Part shown: positions 46,620 to 55,093 of the stretch, in pieces
Layout of the letters: each line of letters begins with the position of its first letter
Numbering within the stretch: position 1 is the first letter of the stretch
Assembly (NCBI GenBank): GCA_001897435.1
Contig: MKSV01000007.1
Coordinates: forward strand, 186,001-250,000
DNA: 64,000 nt
Reading direction: 5' to 3'
Origin: Acidobacteriales bacterium 59-55
GTDB lineage: Bacteria > Acidobacteriota > Terriglobia > Terriglobales > Acidobacteriaceae
The notes under the pieces: generated by a model
The model's database searches: none
Told to the model about the DNA's origin: nothing
The model's input: the letters and a program-made list of their open reading frames with translations, nothing else
Translations under genes and position numbers: made by a program

Positions 46620-47819
46620 TTACGCAGGCAGGCAGGCGGTGGGTTCAGTGACTCTGAATGTCTCCGACGGGGCGACGACGCGGCAGCAGTTGCGTCCTGC
46701 GTGCTTGGCTTCGTAGAGCGCGGCGTCAACGCGGGAGAGAAGGGAATCGGCCGGCTCGAAGGGAACCGCCTGGGTGATTCCAATGCTGACGGTGAGGGGG
46801 AAGCCGTTCTTTGCCGTCGCAAGAGCGCGGATTGCCTGTTGAAAACGCTCGACCACCCTCTGCGCGTCCTGGCAGGAGGCCTGGGGAAGGATGAGGAGAA
46901 ACTCGTCTCCACCGTAGCGCCCGAGGAAGTCGTAGTTCCGCAGGTTCGACGAGATGGCGAGAGCGACCTGGCGCAGGGCCTTGTCGCCGGCGGCATGACC
47001 GTGGGTGTCGTTGATTGCCTTGAAAAGATCGATATCAACGAGTGCGACGGATGGGCCGACGCCGCTGCGCTTGGCGCAGCCAAGCTCGATGGCGAGCTTC
47101 TGCTCGATGCCGCGGCGGTTGAGCGCGCCAGAAACGACATCTTCGAACGACTGGTTTTCGAGTACGGCCATCAGTTCGCCACTCAGCATGAGCAGGAAGC
47201 ATAGGCCCATGATGCAGACGAAGATGACGTTGAAGACAAGGGTCGATGTCTGCAACGCGTCCTGCTCCAGAAATACCTGGGGAGCTCCGTTTAACAGGAT
47301 GATGCCGATCCGGGTCAGGCCGAAGAAGGCATAGAGGCCCATGAAGATGGCAAAGGTCCGGATGAAAGTCCGCCCGGAGGATTGGCGGAAGAGTTCGACC
47401 GCGATGAGAGAGCGTATCAGGAAGAAGGTCAGCCCGGCTACAAGGAAGCGTGGGATGAGACGGTTGTGACTAAGGGTGAAGTAGGCCTGTAGAGCCGTAG
47501 AGAGAGCAATAATAACCCACAGAAGGTGAGCCTTGCGAGGGCTTTGCAAGAAGCGCAGCGTCCCTTGATAAAAAAGGGCGAAGGCGGTAAAGGCGAGGCC
47601 GTTGGCAAGGACGACCGAGGCAAGATCGGAGATGTGGCCCCGCGCGACGAACAGCGAACATGCAACCATGCTGGCGCAGAAGCCGAGCGAAAAGGTCCCT
47701 GCACCGCGCAGGCGGGGGTACATGCGCTTCATCCCAAGGAAGACGAGAGCGAAAACCCCACCGAGCAGAATCTGGCAACCAAGGAGCGTGCGATTATCAA
47801 TCCAAGACAGCAAAGGCAT
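46620..47819 (-). CDS. Membrane-bound diguanylate cyclase (GGDEF)
   Basis: The 399-residue protein has seven or eight N-terminal membrane segments (residues about 1-230) and a C-terminal GGDEF domain. The active-site loop is GRYGGDEFLLILPQ and the inhibitory site RNYD lies exactly five residues before it, so product feedback by c-di-GMP is predicted. Other family blocks are VALVDIDLFKAINDTHGHAAG and VSIGITQAV. It should synthesise c-di-GMP from GTP in response to an unknown membrane signal. No EAL domain is fused. Confidence 0.93.
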   Translation of the reverse strand: MPLLSWIDNRTLLGCQILLGGVFALVFLGMKRMYPRLRGAGTFSLGFCASMVACSLFVARGHISDLASVVLANGLAFTAFALFYQGTLRFLQSPRKAHLLWVIIALSTALQAYFTLSHNRLIPRFLVAGLTFFLIRSLIAVELFRQSSGRTFIRTFAIFMGLYAFFGLTRIGIILLNGAPQVFLEQDALQTSTLVFNVIFVCIMGLCFLLMLSGELMAVLENQSFEDVVSGALNRRGIEQKLAIELGCAKRSGVGPSVALVDIDLFKAINDTHGHAAGDKALRQVALAISSNLRNYDFLGRYGGDEFLLILPQASCQDAQRVVERFQQAIRALATAKNGFPLTVSIGITQAVPFEPADSLLSRVDAALYEAKHAGRNCCRVVAPSETFRVTEPTACLPA

Positions 47820-47905
47820 TGCGTGCGACCTTTGTCGAAAATATAACTGCAGGGCAGTATGAAAAGTAAAGAACTAAAGTGGCAACAGGTAAAAAAGGAC
47901 GGTTT

Positions 47906-48286
47906 TTAGGACAAGGTGAGCCAGTCGTATTGCTCGTCGGTAAGGGGGACGACGGAGAGGCGGAACTGGCGGAAGAGAGTGGAGCCCTTGAAGATCGCGG
48001 CTTCGCGAATCTCCGCGAGCGTCTTCTCATGCTTCAGGCGCTTGACCGGCTTGATGCGGACATTGGGGTTTTTGGGATCGATGCCCTCCACCGAGACGAC
48101 TTTGGCGGTGCCGATGGCCGCCTTGCCAACGTTGGAGTGATAAATGACCAGCTTCTCGCCCTTCTTCATGTTCCGGAGATAAAGCAGAGCCTGGTTGTTG
48201 GTAATGCCGTCCCATGTAGTCTCACCGTCGCGTAGGAGATCGTCGTAGGAGTACTTATCGGGCTCCGTTTTGAGTAGGTACGGCAT
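47906..48286 (-). CDS. EVE domain protein
   Basis: The 126-residue single-domain protein begins MPYLLKTEPDKYSYDDLLRD and contains WDGITNNQALLYLRNMKKGE, YHSNVGKAAIGTAKV and RQFRLSVVPLTDEQYDWL, the full EVE (PUA-like) fold. EVE domains bind modified bases in DNA or RNA, and in eukaryotes the thymocyte protein THYN1 is the counterpart. It is a little shorter than many family members but no key element is visibly missing. It sits between the diguanylate cyclase and a small membrane peptide on the same strand. Confidence 0.9.
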   Translation of the reverse strand: MPYLLKTEPDKYSYDDLLRDGETTWDGITNNQALLYLRNMKKGEKLVIYHSNVGKAAIGTAKVVSVEGIDPKNPNVRIKPVKRLKHEKTLAEIREAAIFKGSTLFRQFRLSVVPLTDEQYDWLTLS

Positions 48287-48417
48287 AGGGAACTCCTGAA
48301 TGCTAACTAATTCGGGAATGAGTCGGAAACTTTCCTGATCTCTAGGCCTAACGACAGGATTTAACAGGCCTTTGATTAAAGCCGACTTAAAAACTGGAGC
48401 AGATCGCGAGTAAGATG

Positions 48418-48445
48418 CTCACGCCCGCGAGTTTGCAAGCGTGAG
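48418..48445. repeat. 7-bp inverted repeat in the gap before the EVE gene
   Basis: CTCACGC and GCGTGAG flank 14 nt in the 196-bp gap between the EVE gene and the small membrane peptide gene. It might end the peptide transcript, but there is no T run. I see nothing else in this gap. Confidence 0.35.
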
Positions 48446-48482
48446 ACTGGGGGCGTAACTGGCCATGCGGATCGGGATGCGC

Positions 48483-48596
48483 CTACCCCATCGGGTGAAA
48501 GCTTACCAGCAATGTGACGAAGAGCAATCCGAAGACGATGACCAACAGAGGGAACCAACGATCCAGCCAGGACTCTGACTTGTTTGACGAACTCAT
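48483..48596 (-). CDS. Small single-pass membrane protein, 37 residues
   Basis: This short frame is easily missed. From ATG at 48594-48596, preceded by AAAGGAG about 9 nt upstream, it encodes 37 residues: a polar and charged start (MSSSNKSESWLDRW), a single hydrophobic helix (FPLLVIVFGLLFVTLLV) and a short tail ending HPMG before the stop. The helix length fits one membrane crossing. I do not recognise a family. The ribosome site, codon structure and clean membrane segment together support a real gene. It lies 124 nt downstream of the murI stop on the same strand. Confidence 0.62.
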   Translation of the reverse strand: MSSSNKSESWLDRWFPLLVIVFGLLFVTLLVSFHPMG

Positions 48597-48720
48597 CTAT
48601 ACATTCTCCTTTATCACTTCTAAATCTAACTGAGAACCGAGGTCGCACTCAATCGGTTGCTGTGTTTGTGTCTGCAAAAGCACGAAAAAGTATCGCGTAT
48701 TTCGCTTTGGATCCCTGTTC

Positions 48721-49542
48721 TCAGCCGCCGAGATCGAGGAGGTGGACCTCGGCGAGAGGCTGGCCGAGGAAGCTGGTGCCGAGGCGCTGGAATTTTTCGA
48801 TAGAGTCGGTGGCATAGAAGCGGCAGGTCGCGGGATTGCCGGCGTGGTTGGGGGCGAAGTGCTCGGCGACGCGGGCGGCGGTGGCGGCGGCGGAGTCGAT
48901 GACCGTCATGGGGTGGTTCATCTGGGCGAGCGTGCGCTCGATCAGAGGCTGGAGCAGAGGGTAGTGGGTGCAGCCGAGTAGCAGGGTGTCGGCATCGGGC
49001 GCCTCGGCGAAGGCTTCGGCGAGGTAGATGCGGAGGACTTCAGCGGTGACGTGGTGGTCGATCCAGCCCTCTTCGACGAGGGGGACAAGAAGAGGGCAGG
49101 CCTTTTCGGTAACGCCGAGGCCCAGCGAGGTAAGCGCCTCGGCGTAGGCGTGGGACTGGGTAGTGGCTACGGTGGCGAGGACAAGCACGCTGCGGGAAGA
49201 TTCTTTACGGGCGGCTTCGGCTCCCGGCTGGATAACGCCGACGACGGGGATGGAGAGGGCCTGCTCGATCTCCGGCAGCGCGAGGGCGCTGGCGGTGTTG
49301 CAGGCGACACAGAGGAGGTCGGCACCTTGTTCTTCAAGGAACTTCGCGCTGGAGACGGCGTAACGGGCGATGGTCTCGCGGGACTTGGAGCCGTAGGGCA
49401 GCCGCGCCGTGTCGCCGAGATAGATGTACTTCGCCCCGGGAATCAGGGGAAGCAGAGCGCCGAGGACGGTGAGACCTCCGAAGCCGGAGTCGAAGACGCC
49501 GATGGTGGGATTGGGAGGGAGAATGAGGGGCTTTGCGGTCAT
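48721..49542 (-). CDS. murI: Glutamate racemase
   Basis: The 273-residue enzyme makes D-glutamate for peptidoglycan. It has IGVFDSGFGGLTVLGAL, YLGDTARLPYGSKS, the first catalytic Cys in CVACNTASALALP and the second in LLGCTHYPLLQP. Length is typical. It is the last gene of a leftward operon amidase-GerMN-murI; its first codon overlaps the end of the GerMN gene by 4 nt. The three products all concern the cell wall. Confidence 0.95.
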   Translation of the reverse strand: MTAKPLILPPNPTIGVFDSGFGGLTVLGALLPLIPGAKYIYLGDTARLPYGSKSRETIARYAVSSAKFLEEQGADLLCVACNTASALALPEIEQALSIPVVGVIQPGAEAARKESSRSVLVLATVATTQSHAYAEALTSLGLGVTEKACPLLVPLVEEGWIDHHVTAEVLRIYLAEAFAEAPDADTLLLGCTHYPLLQPLIERTLAQMNHPMTVIDSAAATAARVAEHFAPNHAGNPATCRFYATDSIEKFQRLGTSFLGQPLAEVHLLDLGG

Positions 49543-50249
49543 GGCTGAGGGGTGTCCGTTATTTTTTTGGTGTTTTCGGTCGGGGTGGCGGCGGTGGCGG
49601 AATAGACGCGGGTAAGGTCGGCGTGGCCGGCGAGGGTGTCGCGGGGCTCGCCATCGACCAGGAAGCGAACCTCTGTGACCTGAGGAAAGGCCGAGTGAAG
49701 GGTGGCGATGAGCGAGAGCAGGGTGAGGGTCTCCGCCTGGATGCCGGAGGGGTGACTTTCGACGAAGGAGCTGTGGAGATTGACGATGGCCAACTGGCCC
49801 GTGGATTTGGCGGGATGAGAAGGGCGGGACTTGTCCTGCGAGGGAAGGCCGGTGGCTGGGCTGAGTGCATTGCGAGGAGTCGGCGTTGCGAGGGGCAGGT
49901 TGATAAAGAAGACGTCGTCGACGGTTGGGCCGCTTTGGAGCGGATGAGTAGAGGTGGGAAGGGAATACTGAGCCAGCAGGTATTCGAGCAGGGCGCGGGC
50001 GCGGAGGGTAGGATCCTGGGGCAGGGCAAGCTCACGCTGGTCGGCGGCGAGCGAACCGTCCGCGTCATTGGCGAGGTAGAGGGTGATCTCCTGGGTGCTG
50101 GCGGTGGTGGGCGCGGCAATAGGGGTGGCGTCGTTGAGCGCGGTAAGACGCTGGTGCGCCTGGCGGCAGCCGTGGATCAGAAAGCTGGCCATCAGCACGA
50201 TTCCGGCGATAAGGCTCCAGAAGAGGATGCGCTGGTAGCGGGGGATCAT
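49539..50249 (-). CDS. GerMN domain envelope protein
   Basis: The 236-residue protein has an N-terminal membrane segment (ILFWSLIAGIVLMASFLIHGC), where LIHGC might be a weak lipobox, then a beta/alpha GerMN domain: EITLYLANDADGSLAADQREL and the characteristic ending VTEVRFLVDGEPRDTLAGHADL. A Pro/Ser-rich insert follows residue 120. GerMN domains are found in spore-germination lipoproteins and in Gram-negative envelope proteins beside amidase genes. It overlaps the amidase gene and murI by 4 nt each, implying coupled translation. Confidence 0.85.
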   Translation of the reverse strand: MIPRYQRILFWSLIAGIVLMASFLIHGCRQAHQRLTALNDATPIAAPTTASTQEITLYLANDADGSLAADQRELALPQDPTLRARALLEYLLAQYSLPTSTHPLQSGPTVDDVFFINLPLATPTPRNALSPATGLPSQDKSRPSHPAKSTGQLAIVNLHSSFVESHPSGIQAETLTLLSLIATLHSAFPQVTEVRFLVDGEPRDTLAGHADLTRVYSATAATPTENTKKITDTPQP

Positions 50250-51094
50250 CGGCCGGCTCCGGCGAGGTTGGCGGTGCGCCAGTCGGTCAGCGCGGCTACG
50301 ATGGCCTCGGCAATGTGCTGTTGATAGGCGGAGTCGGAGACAGGGGTAGGACTGGAGCTGGGGTCAGCCAGAGGAGCGATCTCGATGGCGATCGCTGGGC
50401 AGGTGAGGTTATCAAGCGGGCGGACTGAGGCGCGCGCCGAGGTGGCTGGAAGCCTGGCTTGGATCAGGGCAGAGCGGATGGCGACGGCGATGAGGCGGCC
50501 GTCGGCAACGGAGGCGGCCTGCGCGGTATCCCAGTGGAGGACGTGGGTCGGATGGGCAGGCGGAGTGAGGGCGGAGGTAAAGAGGTGGACTCCGGTGCCG
50601 CTGCCGGTGGCATGGAGAGTGAGGCAGACGGCGGCGCGGGCGTGATTGGCGATCTCGGCGCGCTGGTCAGTGGTGAAGAGAGTGGAAGGATCGGAGGTGC
50701 GAGTCGAGATAACCGCAAAGTCGGCGGCGGTAAGCAGGGCGCGAAGGCGGTTATTGAAGGCGAGCGTGATGTCCTTCTCAAGCAGGTTGCCTGGCAGATG
50801 TGCCCCGGTGTCGGGGCCGCCATGGGCAGGGTCGAGCAGGATGAGCGTGCGGGGTGGGGCTGGTGGAGTGGGCTTGGGCTGGGGCGTGAAGGGGACCATC
50901 AACGGCGGCTTTGCGGGCGACGGCGAGGCTGGAGGTTGGGTTTGCGCCAGGGCCAGAGGCGCGAAGCTGCTGAGGAGGAGCAGGATAGCGACGACGAATT
51001 GCTTCCGGGGAGGAGTCAATGGGATCGGTATGGCAACTCGTTGATTGTAATTGGTGGGGAGTGCAGGAAGCGTTGTGGGGATTGATTCGTCCAT
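50246..51094 (-). CDS. N-acetylmuramoyl-L-alanine amidase (Amidase_3)
   Basis: The protein is about 282 residues from ATG 51094 (an in-frame ATG at 51148 would add 18). It has a signal peptide (FVVAILLLLSSFAPLALAQ), a Pro-rich linker and an AmiC-like catalytic domain with predicted zinc ligands in LLDPAHGGPDTGA, the Glu in NLLEKDITLAF, His in CLTLHATGSGTGVHLF and catalytic Glu in IAIEIAPLAD. It cleaves the amide between MurNAc and peptide during cell separation or remodelling. No AMIN domain is present. The start lacks a good ribosome site. It heads the operon with GerMN and murI. Confidence 0.85.
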   Translation of the reverse strand: MDESIPTTLPALPTNYNQRVAIPIPLTPPRKQFVVAILLLLSSFAPLALAQTQPPASPSPAKPPLMVPFTPQPKPTPPAPPRTLILLDPAHGGPDTGAHLPGNLLEKDITLAFNNRLRALLTAADFAVISTRTSDPSTLFTTDQRAEIANHARAAVCLTLHATGSGTGVHLFTSALTPPAHPTHVLHWDTAQAASVADGRLIAVAIRSALIQARLPATSARASVRPLDNLTCPAIAIEIAPLADPSSSPTPVSDSAYQQHIAEAIVAALTDWRTANLAGAGR

Positions 51095-51165
51095 GCGGCA
51101 ATGAATGGAGATCAATTTGCCGCGTGATGGCTCGGGCCATGAATGCATACCCCTTTGCTTGTGAT

Positions 51166-51203
51166 GAGTACCCCACGTCCGGAAGTCCGGACGTGGGGTA
51201 CTC
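51166..51203. repeat. Near-perfect 38-nt palindrome (REP-like)
   Basis: GAGTACCCCACGTCCGGA is followed by 2 nt and its exact reverse complement, giving an 18-bp stem. It lies between the end of the DUF1015 gene and the start of the amidase gene, both leftward. There is no T tract. It may be a repetitive extragenic palindrome or a transcript end-protecting hairpin. Confidence 0.75.
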
Positions 51204-51223
51204 AGATTGCCTGGGCTGGTGGA

Positions 51224-52609
51224 TTAGTCGAGGGCGTAGATGGCCAGACCGCTCAGGAGTTTGGGGTAGAAGTCGGTGGACTTCTGCGGCATGACGTCCA
51301 TGGAGAGCGAGACGTCCTTGAGCTGATCGAGGGTGATGGGCTTGATAAGGAAGGCGATATCGGCTTCGCCGTTGGCGACCAGCCCAACTGCTTCGTCGGC
51401 CTCGCGGATATAGCGGATGTTACCCAGTTTGGTGATGGAATCGGTGGTCAGGCCAAGGATGCGCTCGAGCACGAGGGAGTGAAGCTGAACGACGTCGAGC
51501 TGGGCCTGGCGGGCGGGGATTCCGGCCAGCTCCTTGGCGACGACATCCTTTTTGGCGGTCAGCAGGTAGTTGCCGTCTCCGGTAGCGGCGACGAAGGCTA
51601 CGCCGGGGGTTTTAGCGAGGATGCCGATGTCGGGAGAGTCGAGTTCCTTGACGTCGAAGAAGGCTGAGGCTTTGGTGATAAAGTCGGGCGAACTGAACTC
51701 GGGAATGTCGTAGACCACGCGGTGTGTCGGCAGGATGGTAATGCCGGGCGCCTCCATATTGACGAAGGTCATCATCATGGCCGCCTCGGGGAAGGGAGGG
51801 GTAGGGAGATGACTGTGGGCAAGCTTTGAGCTTTCGCCCATGGGCGGGTAGGGCTGATCGAGCGGCAGCTTGAGCTGCGCCGAGCGCTCCTTGGCATAGG
51901 CAACCGAGGTCTCGTAGCGGTGATGGCCGTCGGCGATGATGAGCTTCTTGTCAGCCATGGCGGTGACGATGAGGTTGATGAGGTTGGGATCGGTGAGTTT
52001 CCAGACCTTGTGGACGACGCCGTACTCGTCGGTGATAGCGAGATCGGCGGGGGTGGCGTCGCCGACCTGCTTGCCGTCGGTGCCCCCGTACTTGCCGTCA
52101 TTACCGAAGATGAGCTTTTCGGCAGTGAAGGCCGGGTCGGAGTAGAGCATGTAGATCTGCTCACAGTAGGCGCGAGTGGCCTTGAAGAGGCTCAGGCGGT
52201 CGGACTTGTGCTTGGGAAAGGTCTGCTCGTGGCGGTAGATGACCTTGTCGGCGTAGTCGTAGAGGTGGCCGAGGGCGATGAAGCCGCGGCGCTCGCGAAC
52301 CTCGTTGGTGTGGGGGACGGTGTAGGTCTGCGAGTAGCCGTAGAGAGCGGGCTCTCCCTCTTCGGCAAGGATGCGCTCTTTGCGCCAATTGCGGAGGGTC
52401 TCGGCGGCGCGGGTGTAGCAGTTTTCCTCGTCCGTATCGGTGGGGAACTGCTTGCCCAGGATGACGCGGATGAGGTTATAGGGGCTGGCTTCGTAGTAAC
52501 GCTGCTGCATGGCCGGGGTGATCTTGTCGTAAGGCTGGGTGACGACGTCCTCCATCTTGACGCGAGAGGTGTCGTAACGAAGGGCGCGGAAGGGGTAGAT
52601 GCGGGCCAT
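51224..52609 (-). CDS. DUF1015 family protein
   Basis: I start at ATG 52609, where GGAGAAA is upstream and the product begins MARIYPFRALRYD, the conserved DUF1015 N-terminus. The 461-residue protein has VVTQPYDKITPAMQQRYYEAS, NLIRVILGK, the family motif IADGHHRYETSVAYA and FLIKPITLDQLKDVS. DUF1015 proteins are often encoded near serine or phosphoglycerate metabolism genes, and no biochemical role is settled. The frame continues upstream by 66 codons, but without the family sequence. It is divergent from the VWFA genes. Confidence 0.9.
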   Translation of the reverse strand: MARIYPFRALRYDTSRVKMEDVVTQPYDKITPAMQQRYYEASPYNLIRVILGKQFPTDTDEENCYTRAAETLRNWRKERILAEEGEPALYGYSQTYTVPHTNEVRERRGFIALGHLYDYADKVIYRHEQTFPKHKSDRLSLFKATRAYCEQIYMLYSDPAFTAEKLIFGNDGKYGGTDGKQVGDATPADLAITDEYGVVHKVWKLTDPNLINLIVTAMADKKLIIADGHHRYETSVAYAKERSAQLKLPLDQPYPPMGESSKLAHSHLPTPPFPEAAMMMTFVNMEAPGITILPTHRVVYDIPEFSSPDFITKASAFFDVKELDSPDIGILAKTPGVAFVAATGDGNYLLTAKKDVVAKELAGIPARQAQLDVVQLHSLVLERILGLTTDSITKLGNIRYIREADEAVGLVANGEADIAFLIKPITLDQLKDVSLSMDVMPQKSTDFYPKLLSGLAIYALD

Positions 52610-52824
52610 GCTTTTTGTTTTCTCCAGATAAATGAGGTATTCAGTCATTGTACGGGTGTTGGGCGAATTGGGGACTCCGCGGCGGCGGACAGCGGTTCCG
52701 CAGCCTGCGACGCCGAGCGGAAAATGACGACGCGGGGTAACGAATGATTTTGAGATAGCGTCTATTCTCCTTGAGGTCTTTGCGGAAGGCGGCTGCCCCC
52801 GTTTCATTTGAGATTTGAAGGAGT

Positions 52825-53931
52825 ATGGTGGAAGATTCCTTCCTGGTCGCGCGGAGGGTTCGGGTGCTCTTTATGCGGGATATGGCTCAGAAGCGGGGAT
52901 GGCGGCGTATAGGACGGCTGCTCGCCGTTTTGGCACTGTGCGCGATCTGCTGGGGGGAGGTGGGCATAGCGCAGGAGAATCCTCTGGGCGAGGTGCACAC
53001 GCAAGCTCCGCCACCCGCCGCGAAGACACCTGAGGATCTGAAGCCGGTGATCGAGGGCGCGGGCAATGTGGCGGCTCATGCGACGTCGAACCGGAACGCG
53101 CGGATACGGGTGGATGTGAACCTCGTGCTCGTTCCGGCGACGGTGACCGATCCGATGAACCGGCTGGTGACGGGGCTGGAGAAGGAGAACTTCCAGGTCT
53201 TCGACAACAATACAGGGCAGGTCATCAAGAGCTTCGCGACCGATGACGCTCCGGTTTCGATTGGGGTCGTCTTCGATCTGAGCGGGAGCATGTCGTCGAA
53301 GTTCATACGGGCGCAGAAGGCGCTAATGGAGTTTCTGCGGACCTCAAACCCTCTGGACGAGTTTTTTGTGGTGGGATTCAATGACCGGCCGGCGGTGATT
53401 GTGGACTATACCTCGCAGGTCGACGATGTCGAGGCGCGGATGGTGATGCTGAAGCCGGAGAAGCGGACGGCGCTGATCGATGCAGTCTACCTGGCCGTAG
53501 ACAAGCTGAAGGATGCAAAGTACGACCGCAAAGCGCTTCTGATCATCTCCGACGGGGGCGACAACCGGAGCCGCTACACGGAAGGCGAATTGCGGCGGGC
53601 GGTGCGGGAGAGCGATGTGCAGATCTACGCCATCGGCATCTTCGATATGTATGCGCCGACTCCCGAGGAGCAGACGGGACCTCTGCTGTTGGCGGATATG
53701 TGCGACGTGACCGGCGGCCGGATGTTCCGGGTGATGGATGTTGGGGAGCTGGGAGATATCGCTACCCGAATCAGCGCGGAGCTGCGCAACGAATATGTGA
53801 TCGGGTATACGCCCTCGGAGATGAAGCGGGATGGGAACTGGCGTAAATTGAAGATACGATTGGTTCCACCGCCGGGGCTTCCCCCGCTGACGGTGCACAA
53901 TCGCCAGGGGTACTATGCACCTTCGGAGTAG
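52825..53931 (+). CDS. Secreted VWFA-domain protein (first of pair)
   Basis: The 368-residue protein has an N-terminal signal segment (IGRLLAVLALCAICWGEVG) after a short basic start; ATG 52825 lies close to AGGAG, so GTG 52828 or ATG 52873 may be used. The domain starts VDVNLVLVPATVTDPMNRLV and has the metal-ion-dependent adhesion site DLSGSMSS with Asp151, then ALLIISDGGDN and EYVIGYTPSEM. This matches the acidobacterial VWFA-related secreted family, whose partners and role are unknown. It overlaps the next gene, also a VWFA protein, by 17 nt. Confidence 0.87.
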   Translation: MVEDSFLVARRVRVLFMRDMAQKRGWRRIGRLLAVLALCAICWGEVGIAQENPLGEVHTQAPPPAAKTPEDLKPVIEGAGNVAAHATSNRNARIRVDVNLVLVPATVTDPMNRLVTGLEKENFQVFDNNTGQVIKSFATDDAPVSIGVVFDLSGSMSSKFIRAQKALMEFLRTSNPLDEFFVVGFNDRPAVIVDYTSQVDDVEARMVMLKPEKRTALIDAVYLAVDKLKDAKYDRKALLIISDGGDNRSRYTEGELRRAVRESDVQIYAIGIFDMYAPTPEEQTGPLLLADMCDVTGGRMFRVMDVGELGDIATRISAELRNEYVIGYTPSEMKRDGNWRKLKIRLVPPPGLPPLTVHNRQGYYAPSE

Positions 53932-55093
53932 GGGGTTTTGGGCGCTGGCGCTGGCGGCGGGGATGTGGATGCCAGGGGCGAGCGCGGTGAGCGCGTGGGC
54001 ACAGACGGCAGGGGCTGGGCAACGGGCGGCTTCAACGCAGCCGCAGGCCGCGATTCAACCGCCGTCGCTGACAGTAGACCGCGATCCGGTGCCGTCGCCC
54101 GATCCGGAGACGCCGGCCACGCCGGCTACGGAGGCTCCGCAGGGGCTTCCCCAGGGAACGATTCAGAAGGGCGCGGGCGGCAGGTACACCCTGCGCGAAG
54201 ACGCCTATGAAGTTCGGCTGAACGCGACCGTCGTGGACAATAGCGGGCGCTCCATTCAGACGTTGACCAAGGATGACTTCCGTGTGTATGAGGACGGGGT
54301 TCCTCAGACGATTGCGTCGTTCCGGCACGAAGACCTGCCGGTTTCACTCGGCATCCTGATCGACAGCTCCGGCTCGATGTACGACAAGCGCGTGGCGGTG
54401 GAAGAGGCTTCGCTGGACCTGGTGAAGCTTTCGAACCCCGCCGACGAGGCGTTCGTGGTGGACTTCTCGTGGGAGGCGTTCATCGACCAGGACTTTACCA
54501 GCGATATCACCAAGCTGCAGAAGGGGTTGGACTATATCAAGTCGAGCGGCGGGACGGCGCTTTATGACGCGCTGGTGGCGTCCGCCGACTATACGGCAAA
54601 GAACGCGAAGCATCCCAAGCAGGTGCTGCTGGTGATTACGGACGGTGAGGACAACGCTTCGACCGCGACGCTGGAGCAGACGATCCGCAGGATTCAGGAT
54701 ATCGACGGGCCGGTGATCTACAGCATCGGGCTGCTCTTCGGGCAGGATACGGATAAGCGCGAGGCGCGTCATGCGCGCCGGGTTCTGGAGTCGCTGTCGG
54801 AGGAGACCGGCGGCGTGGCCTACTTCCCGAAGTCAGTGAAGGACGTGGACGCGATTGCGGCGGAGGTGGCGAAGGACATTCGGACGCAGTACACCATCGC
54901 CTATCGTTCGACCAAGTCTCCGGAACTGGGCGGCTACAGGCAGGTGCATGTGGAAGCGAAGGCGAAGGGGATGGGAAAACTGTCGGTGCGGACGCGGGCG
55001 GGCTACTTCCCGAAGGTGGCAAAGGCCGATGGCACGAGTTCAGCGAATTCAAATGCAGCAGCCCCGGCGGACCCGGGGAAGCAGCCGCAGTAA
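53915..55093 (+). CDS. Secreted VWFA-domain protein (second of pair)
   Basis: The 392-residue paralogue of the previous protein has a signal peptide (GFWALALAAGMWMPGASA), a Pro/Thr-rich linker (residues about 35-85) and a VWFA domain with the MIDAS motif DSSGSMYD (Asp150), LLVITDGEDN and TQYTIAYRSTKSPELGGY. The ending Ala/Pro/Gln-rich tail is low complexity. Overlap of 17 nt with the first VWFA gene and 1 nt with the cysteine synthase gene (TAATG) indicates translational coupling of all three. Confidence 0.87.
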   Translation: MHLRSRGFWALALAAGMWMPGASAVSAWAQTAGAGQRAASTQPQAAIQPPSLTVDRDPVPSPDPETPATPATEAPQGLPQGTIQKGAGGRYTLREDAYEVRLNATVVDNSGRSIQTLTKDDFRVYEDGVPQTIASFRHEDLPVSLGILIDSSGSMYDKRVAVEEASLDLVKLSNPADEAFVVDFSWEAFIDQDFTSDITKLQKGLDYIKSSGGTALYDALVASADYTAKNAKHPKQVLLVITDGEDNASTATLEQTIRRIQDIDGPVIYSIGLLFGQDTDKREARHARRVLESLSEETGGVAYFPKSVKDVDAIAAEVAKDIRTQYTIAYRSTKSPELGGYRQVHVEAKAKGMGKLSVRTRAGYFPKVAKADGTSSANSNAAAPADPGKQPQ

